Assembly: GCA_049423065.1 (NCBI GenBank) | Contig: JBMSQB010000010.1 | Location: 1 to 64,000, forward strand | Direction of reading: 5' to 3' | Origin: SYIM01 sp041182885 | GTDB taxonomy: Bacteria > Pseudomonadota > Gammaproteobacteria > Burkholderiales > Burkholderiaceae_E | Length of the DNA: 64,000 nucleotides | Position numbers and translations under genes: made by a program | Shown: positions 29,317 to 38,593 of the stretch, piece by piece | How the letters are laid out: each line of letters opens with the position of its first letter | Numbering within the stretch: the first letter of the stretch is position 1 | Notes under the pieces: generated by a model | Databases searched by the model: none | What the model saw: the letters and a program-made list of their open reading frames with translations, nothing else | Told to the model about the DNA's origin: nothing

Positions 29317-30273
29317 ATGAAGCGCAGTTTCGTTGCGGCATTTCTGTTTACGCTTGCCAGCGCAGTCACCGCACAGCCCTGGCCCAATCAGTCGCTCCGG
29401 CTGGTGGTGCCGTTCGCGCCCGGCGGCGGCGTGGACACCATGGCACGCATCCTTGCGCAACCCCTTGCACAGCGCCTCGGGCAATCGGTGGCGGTCGACA
29501 ACCGCGGCGGCGCGGGCGGCAACATCGGTACCGAAGTCGCCGCGCGCTCGAAACCCGATGGCTACACCATTCTGATGGCCTCGGTCAGTCCGAATGCCGT
29601 GAATGTTCATCTCTATTCCAAGCTGCCGTTTGATCCCATCCGCGATTTCGAGCCGGTCATCTATTTCTCGCAGGTGCCCAACATCCTGGTGGTCGCAGCT
29701 GGTTCGCCATACAACTCGGCGCGTGAACTGATCGATTTCGCGCGTGCCAACCCGAACAAGGTGAGCTACGGCTCGGCCGGTGTGGGCTCGTCACACCATC
29801 TGGCCGGACAGATGCTTGCAACCCATACCGGCGTGCAGCTGATGCATGTGCCGTATCGCGGTGCAGGCATGGCGCACTCCGACCTGCTTGCAGGCACGAT
29901 CACGCTCATGATGGACACCACCGCGCCGGTTTCCTTCGTGGCAGCAGGCAAGATGAAGGCGCTCGCGGTGGCTGCCGACAAGCGTTCACCGGCGTTTCCG
30001 CAGCTCCCCACTTTCTCCGAGCTGGGTATCAAGGGGGTGTCGATGTCAGCCTGGTACGGTGTGATGGCGCCTGCCGGAACGCCGCGCGAGATTGTCGATC
30101 GGCTGAATACCGAGATCAATGCGGTGCTGAAGGATCCGGCAGTGGTGAAGCGGCTCAATGACCTGGGCGCCGATATCGGCGGCGGCAGCGCGCAAGACTT
30201 CGGCCGTTTCGTCGAGGCCGAAATCAAGCGTTATGCGGAAGTGGTGAAGGCCGCGGGAGCGAAACTCGACTGA
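29317..30273 (+). CDS. Bug/TctC-family substrate-binding protein
   Basis: A 318-residue periplasmic binding protein with a Sec signal (MKRSFVAAFLFTLASAV, cleavage near TAQPW). Bug loops are RLVVPFAPGGGVDTMARI and SYGSAGVGSSHHLAGQM. ATG 29317 has GGAGA upstream and TCTAAT (29295-29300) may be its -10. It is monocistronic, divergent from the fused CoA-transferase, and ends at a convergent hairpin. No TctA/B genes are near, so its membrane partner lies elsewhere. Confidence 0.92.
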   Translation: MKRSFVAAFLFTLASAVTAQPWPNQSLRLVVPFAPGGGVDTMARILAQPLAQRLGQSVAVDNRGGAGGNIGTEVAARSKPDGYTILMASVSPNAVNVHLYSKLPFDPIRDFEPVIYFSQVPNILVVAAGSPYNSARELIDFARANPNKVSYGSAGVGSSHHLAGQMLATHTGVQLMHVPYRGAGMAHSDLLAGTITLMMDTTAPVSFVAAGKMKALAVAADKRSPAFPQLPTFSELGIKGVSMSAWYGVMAPAGTPREIVDRLNTEINAVLKDPAVVKRLNDLGADIGGGSAQDFGRFVEAEIKRYAEVVKAAGAKLD

Positions 30274-30287
30274 GCGGCGAGCGAACC

Positions 30288-30319
30288 CCAGGCGCCCCCG
30301 CGCGAGCGACGGCGCCTGG
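30288..30319. terminator. bidirectional hairpin between bug and the DUF35 gene
   Basis: A perfect inverted repeat CCAGGCGCC (30288-30296) and GGCGCCTGG (30311-30319) with a 14-base loop fills the gap between two convergent genes and abuts the DUF35 stop codon. There is no U-tract, but position and symmetry suit a shared terminator or mRNA 3' end. Confidence 0.5.
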
Positions 30320-30320
30320 C

Positions 30321-30731
30321 TTACGCGGGCACGAAACGCGGCAGGGTGAGCTCGGGCGATACATCATCGAACACCACCCGAAGCGGCATCCCGGCGCGAG
30401 CGCCTTCAGGAATGCCGCCCGCGAAATTGCTGATCAGAATCGGCCCTTCCTCGAGCTTCACGAGGCAGGCGTCGTAGGGTACGTCGTCGCGAAAGCTCAC
30501 CCAGTAGGCGCGGTGAAACAGCACCCACGAAAGCAGCGTCGCGCGTCCGCTCACATCCTCCCACGACTGCCGATCGGACAGGCAAGCCGGGCACACCGGA
30601 CCCGGTGGAAAGTGACGGTCACCGCAAGCATCGCAGCGCTGTACCGCGAGGCGATGCTCTCGCGCGCGCTGCCAGAACGGGCGGGCGTCGGGATCGTCGG
30701 ACGGAAGCGGCTTATCGTAGTGTCCAAGCAT
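30321..30731 (-). CDS. DUF35 zinc-ribbon/OB-fold protein, acyl-CoA-enzyme partner
   Basis: A 136-residue DUF35 protein. The N-terminal zinc ribbon is VQRCDACGDRHFPPGPVCPAC (two CxxC pairs); an OB fold follows with ATLLSWVLFHRAY, LISNFAGG and LRVVFDDV. ATG 30731 has a GAGGAG site. It follows a thiolase-like gene by 11 bases. DUF35 proteins bind such thiolase-fold enzymes, for example ChsH2 with Ltp2 in steroid side-chain cleavage, and this pair probably forms an equivalent complex. Confidence 0.88.
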   Translation of the reverse strand: MLGHYDKPLPSDDPDARPFWQRAREHRLAVQRCDACGDRHFPPGPVCPACLSDRQSWEDVSGRATLLSWVLFHRAYWVSFRDDVPYDACLVKLEEGPILISNFAGGIPEGARAGMPLRVVFDDVSPELTLPRFVPA

Positions 30732-30742
30732 GTCGGGTCTCC

Positions 30743-31876
30743 TCAGCCGCGGGCGTAGATGATCGAACGCGTGCAGGGAGCGGTCGCCACGTACTGCACG
30801 ATCTCGCAGTCGGGCACCTGGCGCTCGCCGCACTCGCCACGCAGCTGCCGTACCGCCTCGACGTTGAGCGCCCAGCCCTGCATGTAGGAGTTGGACAGGT
30901 GACCGCCGTCAGTGTTGGTGGGCAGCCTGTTGCCCAGCTGAAGCGTGCCGCCCTCCACGAACGCGCCCGCCTCGCCCCGCTGGCAAAAACCCAGACCCTC
31001 AAGGCTAAACAGCACAGTGGGACTGAAGTTGTCATAGCACATGAGCGCATCGACATCAGACGGGCCAACGCCTGCCATGGCGTACGCCTGCTCGCCCGCA
31101 TCCCGTGTTTCGGCATACCAGAAGTCGGGATCGAAGTTGGGAATGGCGCTTCGGCGAAACGCGTCGCGGGCACCAAAACCGGAGATCAGCACCGGGGGCT
31201 TCCTGAGGTCGCGCGCGCGATCGGCGGTGGTGAGGATGAGGCAGACCGCGCCGTCGTTGATGAGACAGTAATCAAAGAGCCGGAGCGGCTCAACGATCGG
31301 GCGCGACGCCTCGTGATCATCGATCGACATGGGCGTCTTCATCACCGCATCCGGCTGCAGCAGAGCGTGCCGACGAAATGCAACCGACACCTCGGCGAGC
31401 TGACGCGTGGTGGTGCCATAGCGCTCCATGTGCATGCGGAACATCATGGCGTGGGCGGCCCCCGGCGAGGTAAAACCCCAGGGATCCCAGAACGCGGCGC
31501 TTTCCTCCCCGCCGTAATTCACCCGGCGCGAGCGGCCGATGTTGGCGTAGATGAGCGCCACATACTTGGCTGCGCCCGTATGGAGCGCAAGCGCGGCCTC
31601 CACAATCGACATCCCCGACATCCGGCCGTGCGGCGGCATTTGCAGGGTCCAGCGCGGATCGAGGCCCAGGATCTCGCCCATCCGCGCGTAGTAGGGCACC
31701 CGGCAGCACACCAGACCGTCGATCTGGTTCTTGTCGAGCCCGCAGTCTTCGATCGCGGAGCGAAACGCCTGCGCGCCCAGCCCGTAGTCGCTCACATCGG
31801 GAAAACTGCCGTAGGCGGTATTGCCCACCCCGACCACGGCGATCTGGTTCCTGAGCGCATGTAGCGGACTGCTCAT
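30743..31876 (-). CDS. SCP-x/Ltp2-type thiolase-fold protein lacking the nucleophilic cysteine
   Basis: A 377-residue thiolase-superfamily protein of the lipid-transfer/SCP-x type. Where thiolases carry the nucleophilic Cys, this protein reads GRMSGMSIVEAALALHTG. It retains DALMCYDNFSPTVLF and TDGGHLSNSYMQGW; the Tyr residues in these segments are where Ltp2 retro-aldolase has its catalytic tyrosines, as I recall. The DUF35 gene directly downstream supports an aldolase-type complex over a thiolase. It lies 19 bases downstream of leuB in a long minus-strand operon. Start ATG 31876. Confidence 0.85.
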   Translation of the reverse strand: MSSPLHALRNQIAVVGVGNTAYGSFPDVSDYGLGAQAFRSAIEDCGLDKNQIDGLVCCRVPYYARMGEILGLDPRWTLQMPPHGRMSGMSIVEAALALHTGAAKYVALIYANIGRSRRVNYGGEESAAFWDPWGFTSPGAAHAMMFRMHMERYGTTTRQLAEVSVAFRRHALLQPDAVMKTPMSIDDHEASRPIVEPLRLFDYCLINDGAVCLILTTADRARDLRKPPVLISGFGARDAFRRSAIPNFDPDFWYAETRDAGEQAYAMAGVGPSDVDALMCYDNFSPTVLFSLEGLGFCQRGEAGAFVEGGTLQLGNRLPTNTDGGHLSNSYMQGWALNVEAVRQLRGECGERQVPDCEIVQYVATAPCTRSIIYARG

Positions 31877-31895
31877 CCTGCGTTCTCCTGGTTGC

Positions 31896-32972
31896 TCAAC
31901 GGCCGGCTGCGAGTGCTTCCAGCACTGCATCGCCCATCTCGCGCGTGCCCACCTGCTTCATGCCCGGTTGCATGATGTCGCCGGTGCGATAGCCGCTCGC
32001 GAGCGCCTGCCCGACCGCCCGCTCGATGCGATCTGCGAGATCGGCACGATCGAACGAGTGCCGCATCATCATCGCGGCCGACAGAATCGCGGCAAGCGGA
32101 TTGGCGAGGTTGCGTCCGGCAATATCGGGCGCCGTGCCGTGCACCGGTTCGTAAAGTCCTTTGCGACCCAGCGCGAGCGAGGCCGAGGGCAACATGCCGA
32201 TTGAGCCCGTGAGCATGGCGGCGGCATCCGAGACGATGTCACCAAACACATTGCCCATGACCATCACGTCGAACTGTCTGGGCGCACGCATGAGCTGCAT
32301 CACCGCGGCATCGACAAACTGGTGCGTGAGCTCGACATCGGGATATTCCCGGCCCACGCGAGTCACCACCTTGCGCCAGAGCTGCATCACCTCCAGCACA
32401 TTGGCCTTGTCGACCGAACACAGCTTGCGCCGACGGGTACGCGCGAGCTGAAACGCCACGTGAGCGATACGCTCGATCTCGGGCTCGGTGTACACCATGG
32501 TGTTCACCGCGCGCGCCACCCCATCGGCGGTGGTGTCAAAGCCGCGCGGTTCACCAAAATAAAGATCACCCGTCAGCTCGCGCAGGATCATGAGGTCCAG
32601 GCCTTCGACGACCTCGCGCTTGAGCGTGGAGGCGCCGATCAGCTCGGGAAACAGAAAGGCCGGACGGAAATTCGCAAACAGGTCGAGGTCCTTGCGAAGC
32701 CGCAACAGGCTCGCGCCGGGCCGTGTCTCGTAGGGAATGTCTTCATCACCGGGCACGCCCACGGCGCCGAACAGGATCGCCTCGGCCTTGCGGGCAAGCG
32801 CAAGCGTATGGGCCGGCAGCGGATCGCCGTGGGATGCGAGGGCGTCCGCGCCGATCGATCCGTGGGCAAGCTCGAAGCCCGCCACAGAACCCGCTGCCGC
32901 CTGCACCACGCGAACCGCCTGCTCGGTGACTTCGGCGCCGATGCCGTCACCAGCAAGAACCAGAATTTTCAT
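31896..32972 (-). CDS. leuB: 3-isopropylmalate dehydrogenase family protein
   Basis: A 358-residue NAD-dependent beta-decarboxylating dehydrogenase. IPMDH features are [15 protein letters not shown], the substrate loop [46 protein letters not shown] (catalytic Lys), [19 protein letters not shown] and [22 protein letters not shown] 32972 begins [10 protein letters not shown]; the longer open frame upstream has no similarity. In leucine synthesis it oxidises 3-isopropylmalate. Here it lies with leuC and leuD but without leuA, downstream of TRAP genes, so it may act on a related 2-alkylmalate. Confidence 0.9.
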   Translation of the reverse strand: MKILVLAGDGIGAEVTEQAVRVVQAAAGSVAGFELAHGSIGADALASHGDPLPAHTLALARKAEAILFGAVGVPGDEDIPYETRPGASLLRLRKDLDLFANFRPAFLFPELIGASTLKREVVEGLDLMILRELTGDLYFGEPRGFDTTADGVARAVNTMVYTEPEIERIAHVAFQLARTRRRKLCSVDKANVLEVMQLWRKVVTRVGREYPDVELTHQFVDAAVMQLMRAPRQFDVMVMGNVFGDIVSDAAAMLTGSIGMLPSASLALGRKGLYEPVHGTAPDIAGRNLANPLAAILSAAMMMRHSFDRADLADRIERAVGQALASGYRTGDIMQPGMKQVGTREMGDAVLEALAAGR

Positions 32973-32989
32973 GCGATGCGCTCCGAGAG

Positions 32990-33589
32990 TCAGAGTCCGT
33001 CGGCCGCGTGGCGGCGCTCGAATTCCTGCAACTGCGCCAGATGGCTCAGGGTGTAGTCGATTTCGTCCAGTCCTTCGAGAAGGCACCGGCGTGCAAACGG
33101 CGCAATGTCGAAGCTGTGCGCGCCCGAATCAGGCAGCACCACCTGTTGCGCCTCCAGATCAACCGCGATGCGGGCCCCCGGATGGGCTTCCAGATAGGCG
33201 AGCGTGGCCGCCACCACCGGCTCGGGCAGCACCACCGGCAGGAAGCCGTTCTTGAGTGAATTGCCGGCAAAAATATCGCCAAAGCTCGGCGCGATCGCAG
33301 CCCGGAAGCCATAGTCGTAGAGCGCCCAGACCGCGTGCTCCCGCGAGGAACCGCAGCCGAAATTGCGTCCCGCCACGATCACACGCGCATTGCGCCAGGC
33401 GGGCTGGTTGAGCGGGAAGTCGGGGTGGTCGGTGCCGTCCGCGCGCTGGCGCAAATCGCGAAACAGGTAGTTGCCGAAATCGTCGCTGCGGGGCTTCTGC
33501 AGGTAGCGCGCGGGCACCACCTGATCGGTATCGACATTGATCTGGGCGAGCGGCATCGCCACCGCATCAAGCCGGGTAAAGGGCCGCAT
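32990..33589 (-). CDS. leuD: 3-isopropylmalate dehydratase small subunit
   Basis: A 199-residue aconitase swivel domain. It has [13 protein letters not shown], the substrate-binding [15 protein letters not shown] and [15 protein letters not shown]. It forms the LeuCD dehydratase with the gene immediately upstream (two bases between the leuC stop and this start). Length is normal for proteobacterial LeuD. Confidence 0.93.
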   Translation of the reverse strand: MRPFTRLDAVAMPLAQINVDTDQVVPARYLQKPRSDDFGNYLFRDLRQRADGTDHPDFPLNQPAWRNARVIVAGRNFGCGSSREHAVWALYDYGFRAAIAPSFGDIFAGNSLKNGFLPVVLPEPVVAATLAYLEAHPGARIAVDLEAQQVVLPDSGAHSFDIAPFARRCLLEGLDEIDYTLSHLAQLQEFERRHAADGL

Positions 33590-33591
33590 GA

Positions 33592-35016
33592 TCAGCGTCC
33601 TCCAGGCAAGGCGCGAACATCGGTGATGCGTCCGGTGACTGCAGCAGCCGCAGCCATCGCCGGGCTCATCAGGTGGGTGCGCGAACCCGGGCCCTGACGG
33701 CCCACAAAATTGCGGTTGGAGGTGGACGCGCAGCGCGCGCCCGACGCCACCAGATCACCGTTGGTACCGATACACATCGAGCAGCCTGCATAACGCCACT
33801 GAAAGCCTGCTTCGGTGAAGATGCGGTCAAGTCCCTCTGCCTCGGCCTGTGCCTTGACCAGGCCCGAGCCAGGCACCGCCCAGGCCTCGACCCCCGCCGC
33901 CACACGCCGCCCGCGCGCGACCGCCGCCGCCGCCCGCATATCTTCAATGCGGCCATTGGTGCAGGAGCCGATGAACACCCGATCGACCGGCAGTCCGGCG
34001 ATCGTCTGGCCTGGGGCAAGGCCCATGTAATCGAGCGTGCGGCGGAGCGCCTCGCGACGCTCGCGATCGGGCTCGGCGGCAGGGTCCGGGATGCGCCCGT
34101 CCACGCCCAGGGCCTGCTCAGGGCTGTTGCCCCAGGTCACCATGGGCGGGATGTCGGCTGCATCGAGCGCCACCTCGCGATCAAACCGCGCATCGGCGTC
34201 GGTGGCAAGCGAGCGCCAGCGAGCGAGCGCCGCATCCCAGGCCGCACCCTGCGGGGCAAACGGCCGGCCGGCGAGGTATTCGAACGTGGTGTCATCAGGC
34301 GAGACCATGCCGGCACGCCCCCCGGCCTCGATCGACATGTTGCAAAGCGTGAGCCGCCCTTCGATCGAGAGGCCGCGAATTGCCGAGCCCGCATATTCGA
34401 TGACATGGCCCACCGCGCCTGCCGTACCGATCCGGGCGATGATCGCGAGAATCACGTCCTTGGCGCTCACCTGCTCCCCCAGTTTCCCCTCCACCCGGAT
34501 GCGCAGCGTGCGGGGCTTGCGCTGCCAGAGGGCCTGGGTGGCGAGCACATGCGCCACTTCGCTCGCGCCGATGCCAAACGCCAACGCGCCAAGCGCGCCG
34601 TGGGTCGAGGTGTGGCTGTCGCCGCAGACGAGCAGCATGCCGGGCTGGGTAATGCCCTGCTCCGGGCCCACCACATGAACAATGCCCTGGCGCGGATCGT
34701 CAAGACCGAAAAAGCGGATGCCGGCCGCCCGAGAGTCATTCTCGAGCGCCTGCGCCATGGCACGCTTTTCGGGGTCTGCAACCGAGGACAGGTCGCGGTT
34801 GTTGGTTGGCACGTAGTGGTCGGGGCTCGCAAATGCCCGCTCGGGCACGCGCGGCGCGCGACCGCTTGCCCGCAGCATCGCAAAGGCCGGCGCCGAGCCG
34901 TCCTGTACCAGATGCCGGTCGATGTAGAGGAGCGTCTGACCATCTTCGCGCTCCAGCACCGCGTGGCGCGCCCAGATGCGATCAAACAGAGTCTGCGGAG
35001 TAGGGGGCGTGTTCAT
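33592..35016 (-). CDS. leuC: 3-isopropylmalate dehydratase large subunit
   Basis: A 474-residue 4Fe-4S aconitase-type subunit. It has [56 protein letters not shown] (first cluster Cys) and [13 protein letters not shown] (the other two Cys). The cluster motif normally reads PGCSMCLAMNPD-like in LeuC, so CIGTNGD is a departure that could affect the substrate pocket. It follows the TRAP dctM gene by about 85 bases on the same strand. Confidence 0.92.
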   Translation of the reverse strand: MNTPPTPQTLFDRIWARHAVLEREDGQTLLYIDRHLVQDGSAPAFAMLRASGRAPRVPERAFASPDHYVPTNNRDLSSVADPEKRAMAQALENDSRAAGIRFFGLDDPRQGIVHVVGPEQGITQPGMLLVCGDSHTSTHGALGALAFGIGASEVAHVLATQALWQRKPRTLRIRVEGKLGEQVSAKDVILAIIARIGTAGAVGHVIEYAGSAIRGLSIEGRLTLCNMSIEAGGRAGMVSPDDTTFEYLAGRPFAPQGAAWDAALARWRSLATDADARFDREVALDAADIPPMVTWGNSPEQALGVDGRIPDPAAEPDRERREALRRTLDYMGLAPGQTIAGLPVDRVFIGSCTNGRIEDMRAAAAVARGRRVAAGVEAWAVPGSGLVKAQAEAEGLDRIFTEAGFQWRYAGCSMCIGTNGDLVASGARCASTSNRNFVGRQGPGSRTHLMSPAMAAAAAVTGRITDVRALPGGR

Positions 35017-35100
35017 GGCGGGGCAATGTGACAGAGCGGCGCGTGTCGCGCAAGCGCCCGACAGGCGAGCCGTTCCACAGACCGCGACCTGCCCGGCGGC

Positions 35101-36390
35101 TTACTTCAGGAGCCCGGGCAGCCAGAGCGAAAACGCCGGCACATAGGTCACCAGCAGGAGGCAAAGCCCAAGCGCGCCATAGAAAGGCCAGATGGTACGC
35201 ATCACCGCACCCACCGACACCCCACCAATCGCGCAGCCCACGAACTGCACCGTACCGACCGGCGGCGTGTTGAGGCCGAGCGCGCAGTTGATCAGCATCA
35301 GGATCCCGAACTGCAACGGATCCATGCCGAACTGCTGCGCGATCGGCAGGAAAATGGGGGTGCAGATGAGGATGGTGGGCGCCATGTCGAGAAAGGTACC
35401 GAGCACAAACAGCAACACGTTGATCATGAGAAAGATCACCCACGGCTCGCTGCTCACCGCTTTCATCAGCTCGCCGGTGCGCTGGGGCACCTCATAGAGC
35501 GCAAGGAAATAGCCAAAGGCTGCCGAAATGCCGATGAGAAGCAGCACCACCCCGGTGGTCTTGCAGGCCTTGGCGCAGGCCGCGAGAAAGTGGTTCCAGG
35601 AAAGCGACCGATAGACGAGCACGGTGATCAGCAGCGCCCATGCCACGGCAATCGAGGCTGACTCGGTCGCGGTGAAGATGCCGGACAGGATGCCACCCAG
35701 GATGATGAGTACGATCAGAAGCCCCGGCGCGGCCGCCATGAAGGCCACGCCCACCGCGCGCCAGCCCGGGAAGACGCCGTGCACCGGATAGCCGCGCCGG
35801 CGCGCCACCCACCACGCGGCGGTGAGATTGCAGAGCGTGAGGATGAGGGCCGGCACCAGCCCCGCGAGAATCAGCCCGATCACGCTCACCGAGGCAATCC
35901 CCGAGGTGGCGAGTGTGAACAGGATGAGGTTGTGCGAGGTGGGCATCAGCGCACCGACCAGCGCGGCGTGGGTGGTGACGTTGACCGCATAGTCGGCGTC
36001 ATAACCCTCGCGCTTCATGAGCGGAATCATCACGCTGCCCATCGCCGACACATCGGCCACGGGCGACCCCACGACGCCACCAAAGAGCGTGCAGCCGAGC
36101 ACATTGCTCATCCCCAGGCCGCCCCGCACATGACCCACCAGCGAATTGGCAAACCGCACGATGCGCTCGGCAATGCCGCCGTAGAGCATCAGTTCGCCGG
36201 CAAAAATGAAAAAGGGAATGGCAAGAAAGCTGAACACCTGCATGCCGCCCACCATTTTCTGGAAGACGACGGCAATCGGCAGCCCGGCCGCAAGGATGGT
36301 GGCCACCGACGACAGTCCGATGGCAAACGCCACCGGCACCCCGAGAAGCAGCAGGATCGCAAAGCTCACACAGAGGACAGTGAGTTCCAT
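35101..36390 (-). CDS. dctM: TRAP transporter large permease DctM (system 2)
   Basis: A 429-residue TRAP large permease with about 12 transmembrane segments. Motifs include SFLAIPFFIFAGELMLYGGI, LFGGVVGSPVADVSAMGSV, FTATESASIAVAWA, DMAPTILICTPIFLPIA and LGLNTPPVGTVQFVGCAIGG. Five bases separate its start from the dctQ stop. It lies in the same orientation as leuC, leuD and leuB and may share their transcript. Confidence 0.95.
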   Translation of the reverse strand: MELTVLCVSFAILLLLGVPVAFAIGLSSVATILAAGLPIAVVFQKMVGGMQVFSFLAIPFFIFAGELMLYGGIAERIVRFANSLVGHVRGGLGMSNVLGCTLFGGVVGSPVADVSAMGSVMIPLMKREGYDADYAVNVTTHAALVGALMPTSHNLILFTLATSGIASVSVIGLILAGLVPALILTLCNLTAAWWVARRRGYPVHGVFPGWRAVGVAFMAAAPGLLIVLIILGGILSGIFTATESASIAVAWALLITVLVYRSLSWNHFLAACAKACKTTGVVLLLIGISAAFGYFLALYEVPQRTGELMKAVSSEPWVIFLMINVLLFVLGTFLDMAPTILICTPIFLPIAQQFGMDPLQFGILMLINCALGLNTPPVGTVQFVGCAIGGVSVGAVMRTIWPFYGALGLCLLLVTYVPAFSLWLPGLLK

Positions 36391-36395
36391 GGGGC

Positions 36396-36887
36396 TCAGT
36401 GCCAGGCGGGCTTGATCTCGCGACCCTGCAGGTTCGCGACAATGTGCTCGATGGAAAACAGCACGATGAGGCTTCCGGCGATCACGAGCGGCACATAGTC
36501 AATGCCGTCGGGCACCGGCAGCATCGGCTTTTTTTCATTCCACTTGGCGCTCGCCCACATCCAGCCGCTTTGCACCATCAGCGCGCCAAATACCGCGATC
36601 AGCGCGTGAATCAGCAGCTCGATGCGGCGGCGCCAGTGATCGGGCAGGAGCGCGACCAGCGACTCGAGCCCGATATGGCCTGCATCCCGCACACCCACAG
36701 CGAGCCCGAACGCGGTCACAAACAGCACCAGCAACATGGCGAGCGCTTCGGCCCAGGTGGGCGTGTCGTTCAACACGTAACGGCCGAACACCTGCCACTG
36801 TACGCAAACCACCACCGCGAGCAGCCCCGCGATCGCGAGCACGAGGCTCGCGCGCGAGAGCAGCGCGCAGATGCGCGAATAGAGCAC
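36396..36887 (-). CDS. dctQ: TRAP transporter small permease DctQ (system 2)
   Basis: A 163-residue DctQ protein with four predicted membrane helices. It carries the family motif WQVFGRYVLNDTPTWAEALA and GVRDAGHIGLESLV. It starts at GTG 36887, 32 bases after the dctP stop. It is the membrane anchor for DctM and recruits the binding protein. Confidence 0.9.
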   Translation of the reverse strand: MLYSRICALLSRASLVLAIAGLLAVVVCVQWQVFGRYVLNDTPTWAEALAMLLVLFVTAFGLAVGVRDAGHIGLESLVALLPDHWRRRIELLIHALIAVFGALMVQSGWMWASAKWNEKKPMLPVPDGIDYVPLVIAGSLIVLFSIEHIVANLQGREIKPAWH

Positions 36888-36919
36888 GACCGCGCCAGAC
36901 GCGGGTCAGGCGGCCGCGA

Positions 36920-37888
36920 TCAGCGGACGTCCTGAATCGCCTTCACCAGCCGCTTCATGTCGGCCGTGGTCATGAACTTGTCATAGACCGGGCCCATCAC
37001 CGCCTGGAACGAGGCCTTGTCGACCTCGACGATCTCGGCGCCGAGTTTCTTCACGTTGGCGAGCGACTTGGCCTCCTGGTCATCCCAGGCACGGCGTTGC
37101 ACCGCCACCGATGCGCGCGCTGCCTGCCGGACCATGTCCTGCTCGGCCTTGGGCAGCTTGTCCCATATGATTTTCGACATGACAAGAATCTCGGGCGCCA
37201 TCGAGTGTTCGGTCCGCGAATACACCTTCACCGCCTCGGCATGCTTGGCCGTATCGAACGACGGGATGTTGTTTTCAGCAGCGTCGATCAGGCCGGTTTT
37301 CAGGGCGGTGAACACCTCGCCGTAGGGCATCGGCGTGGCGTTGGCGCCCATCGCACTCACCAGTGCCACCCACAGGTCGGACTGCTGCACGCGAATCTTG
37401 AGGCCCTTGGCGTCGGCCACGGTGCGGATCGGCTTCTTGGCATAAATGGAGCGCGCGCCGCTATCGTAGAAGGCAAGACCGATGAAACCCTGTGAGGCAC
37501 AGCTGGCCAGGATTTCGTCACCCACCGGGCCGTCGAGCGCCTTTCTCATGTGATCGACCGAGCGGAACAGGAACGGCATGGTCGGCACCTGCGTGAGCGG
37601 GCAGATGGCATTCATGGGCGACACGTTGACGCGGGTGAGGTCGAGCGCGCCAATCTTCACCTGATCGATGGTCTCCTTCTCGCCGCCGAGCGCCCCCTTG
37701 TTGAACACCTTGATGCGGTGCTTGCCGCCGGAGAGTTTGGAGAGTTCGTCGCTCATCGCCCGCACAGCAACGACGGTCGGATAGTCGTCGGCATTGTGGA
37801 TGTCGGCAGAGCGGAATTCGACGCCGACGGCGAAACCCGAGAGGCCTGCAGTCGCCAGCGCAGCAACCAGGGCGCGAAAGATTCTCAT
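36920..37888 (-). CDS. dctP: TRAP transporter substrate-binding protein DctP (system 2)
   Basis: A 322-residue DctP protein. Signal peptide [20 protein letters not shown]; the mature part has [57 protein letters not shown] (with the conserved Arg) and [23 protein letters not shown] 37888 has GAGGAG upstream. This sequence type resembles the dicarboxylate/sugar-acid DctP group. It is the first gene of an apparent operon dctP-Q-M-leuC-D-B-thiolase-DUF35. Confidence 0.92.
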   Translation of the reverse strand: MRIFRALVAALATAGLSGFAVGVEFRSADIHNADDYPTVVAVRAMSDELSKLSGGKHRIKVFNKGALGGEKETIDQVKIGALDLTRVNVSPMNAICPLTQVPTMPFLFRSVDHMRKALDGPVGDEILASCASQGFIGLAFYDSGARSIYAKKPIRTVADAKGLKIRVQQSDLWVALVSAMGANATPMPYGEVFTALKTGLIDAAENNIPSFDTAKHAEAVKVYSRTEHSMAPEILVMSKIIWDKLPKAEQDMVRQAARASVAVQRRAWDDQEAKSLANVKKLGAEIVEVDKASFQAVMGPVYDKFMTTADMKRLVKAIQDVR

Positions 37889-38104
37889 GGGATGTCTCCT
37901 CAATTGTCTTGGGGGTCAGAACCCGGGCCTGCCGGGTGGACTGGGCACGTAGAACGAACCGCCACTTTACCGCGCGCCCATCCGGGCTGCCAGCCCCGTG
38001 CGGGTCTTGATCGGGAACCGAGCAAAGGCGCTCGGCCGCGCGATAATTCGGGCAAGGCGCCCGTTCATCGTGTCGCACCCCTCAACACCGCTCCCGGAGT
38101 CCCC
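37889..38104. promoter_or_regulatory. divergent intergenic region between dctP and the cytochrome c gene
   Basis: A 216-base gap. It contains a compact inverted repeat ACCCGG-GCCTG-CCGGGT (37921-37937), placed where it could act as an operator for the dctP operon, and a GATAAT (38042-38047) that could be a -10 for the cytochrome gene; no -35 at normal spacing is visible. Nothing else is recognisable. Confidence 0.35.
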
Positions 38105-38524
38105 ATGCAACGCCTCTTCACATCATCCGCTGCGAGCCGTCTCTGCCTGGTCGTGCTTACCGCCATGGCTGCTGCCAGCCCTTCCGCGGCAGCCGATGGC
38201 TCACAGGTCTATCAGAGCACCTGCGCGGTCTGTCACACGGCTGGCGTGGCAGGTGCACCAAAGCTTGGCGACCGCAAGGCCTGGACGCCGCTGATCGAGG
38301 AGGGCCAGGCGATCCTCACCGCGCACGGCTACGTCGGTGTGCGCGGCATGCCTGCCAAGGGTGGGAAACCCGACCTGTCCCTTGAAGACTTCGCCGCTGC
38401 GGTGGTCCACATGGTCAATGCCTCGGGCGGCAAGTGGAGCCAGCCCGACGCCAAGGGGTTCGCGGCGATTCGGTCAGAGATCGTCAAGCGCGAAAAAGAG
38501 CTGGCCGGGGCCAAGCCGAAATAA
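38105..38524 (+). CDS. small c-type cytochrome (cytochrome c5-like)
   Basis: A 139-residue exported class I cytochrome. Signal peptide from MQRLFTSSAASRLCLVVL to about SAAADG; haem site CAVCH; axial Met in GVRGMPAKGGKPDLS, the c5/c555 arrangement. A C-terminal charged extension (KREKELAGAKPK) follows the haem fold. It acts as a periplasmic electron carrier. It stands alone, divergent from the TRAP operon, and its redox partner is unknown. Confidence 0.9.
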   Translation: MQRLFTSSAASRLCLVVLTAMAAASPSAAADGSQVYQSTCAVCHTAGVAGAPKLGDRKAWTPLIEEGQAILTAHGYVGVRGMPAKGGKPDLSLEDFAAAVVHMVNASGGKWSQPDAKGFAAIRSEIVKREKELAGAKPK

Positions 38525-38538
38525 TATTTCGCAGATGT

Positions 38539-38585
38539 CGGGGCTGAAGCGGCGAGGGCTACGCACCCGCCCCGCAACAGCCCCG
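38539..38585. terminator. inverted repeat between the convergent cytochrome and giant phosphatase genes
   Basis: CGGGGCTG (38539-38546) and CAGCCCCG (38578-38585) are a perfect eight-base inverted repeat with a 31-base interval that can itself pair weakly. The location between two convergent stops suggests a shared terminator. There is no T run, so confidence is low. Confidence 0.3.
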
Positions 38586-38593
38586 CACTGGCT

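Noticed and set aside
33673..35031. A 452-codon plus-strand frame opposite leuC
   Set aside because: The minus-strand LeuC product has full aconitase motifs; the plus-strand translation has no recognisable motif.
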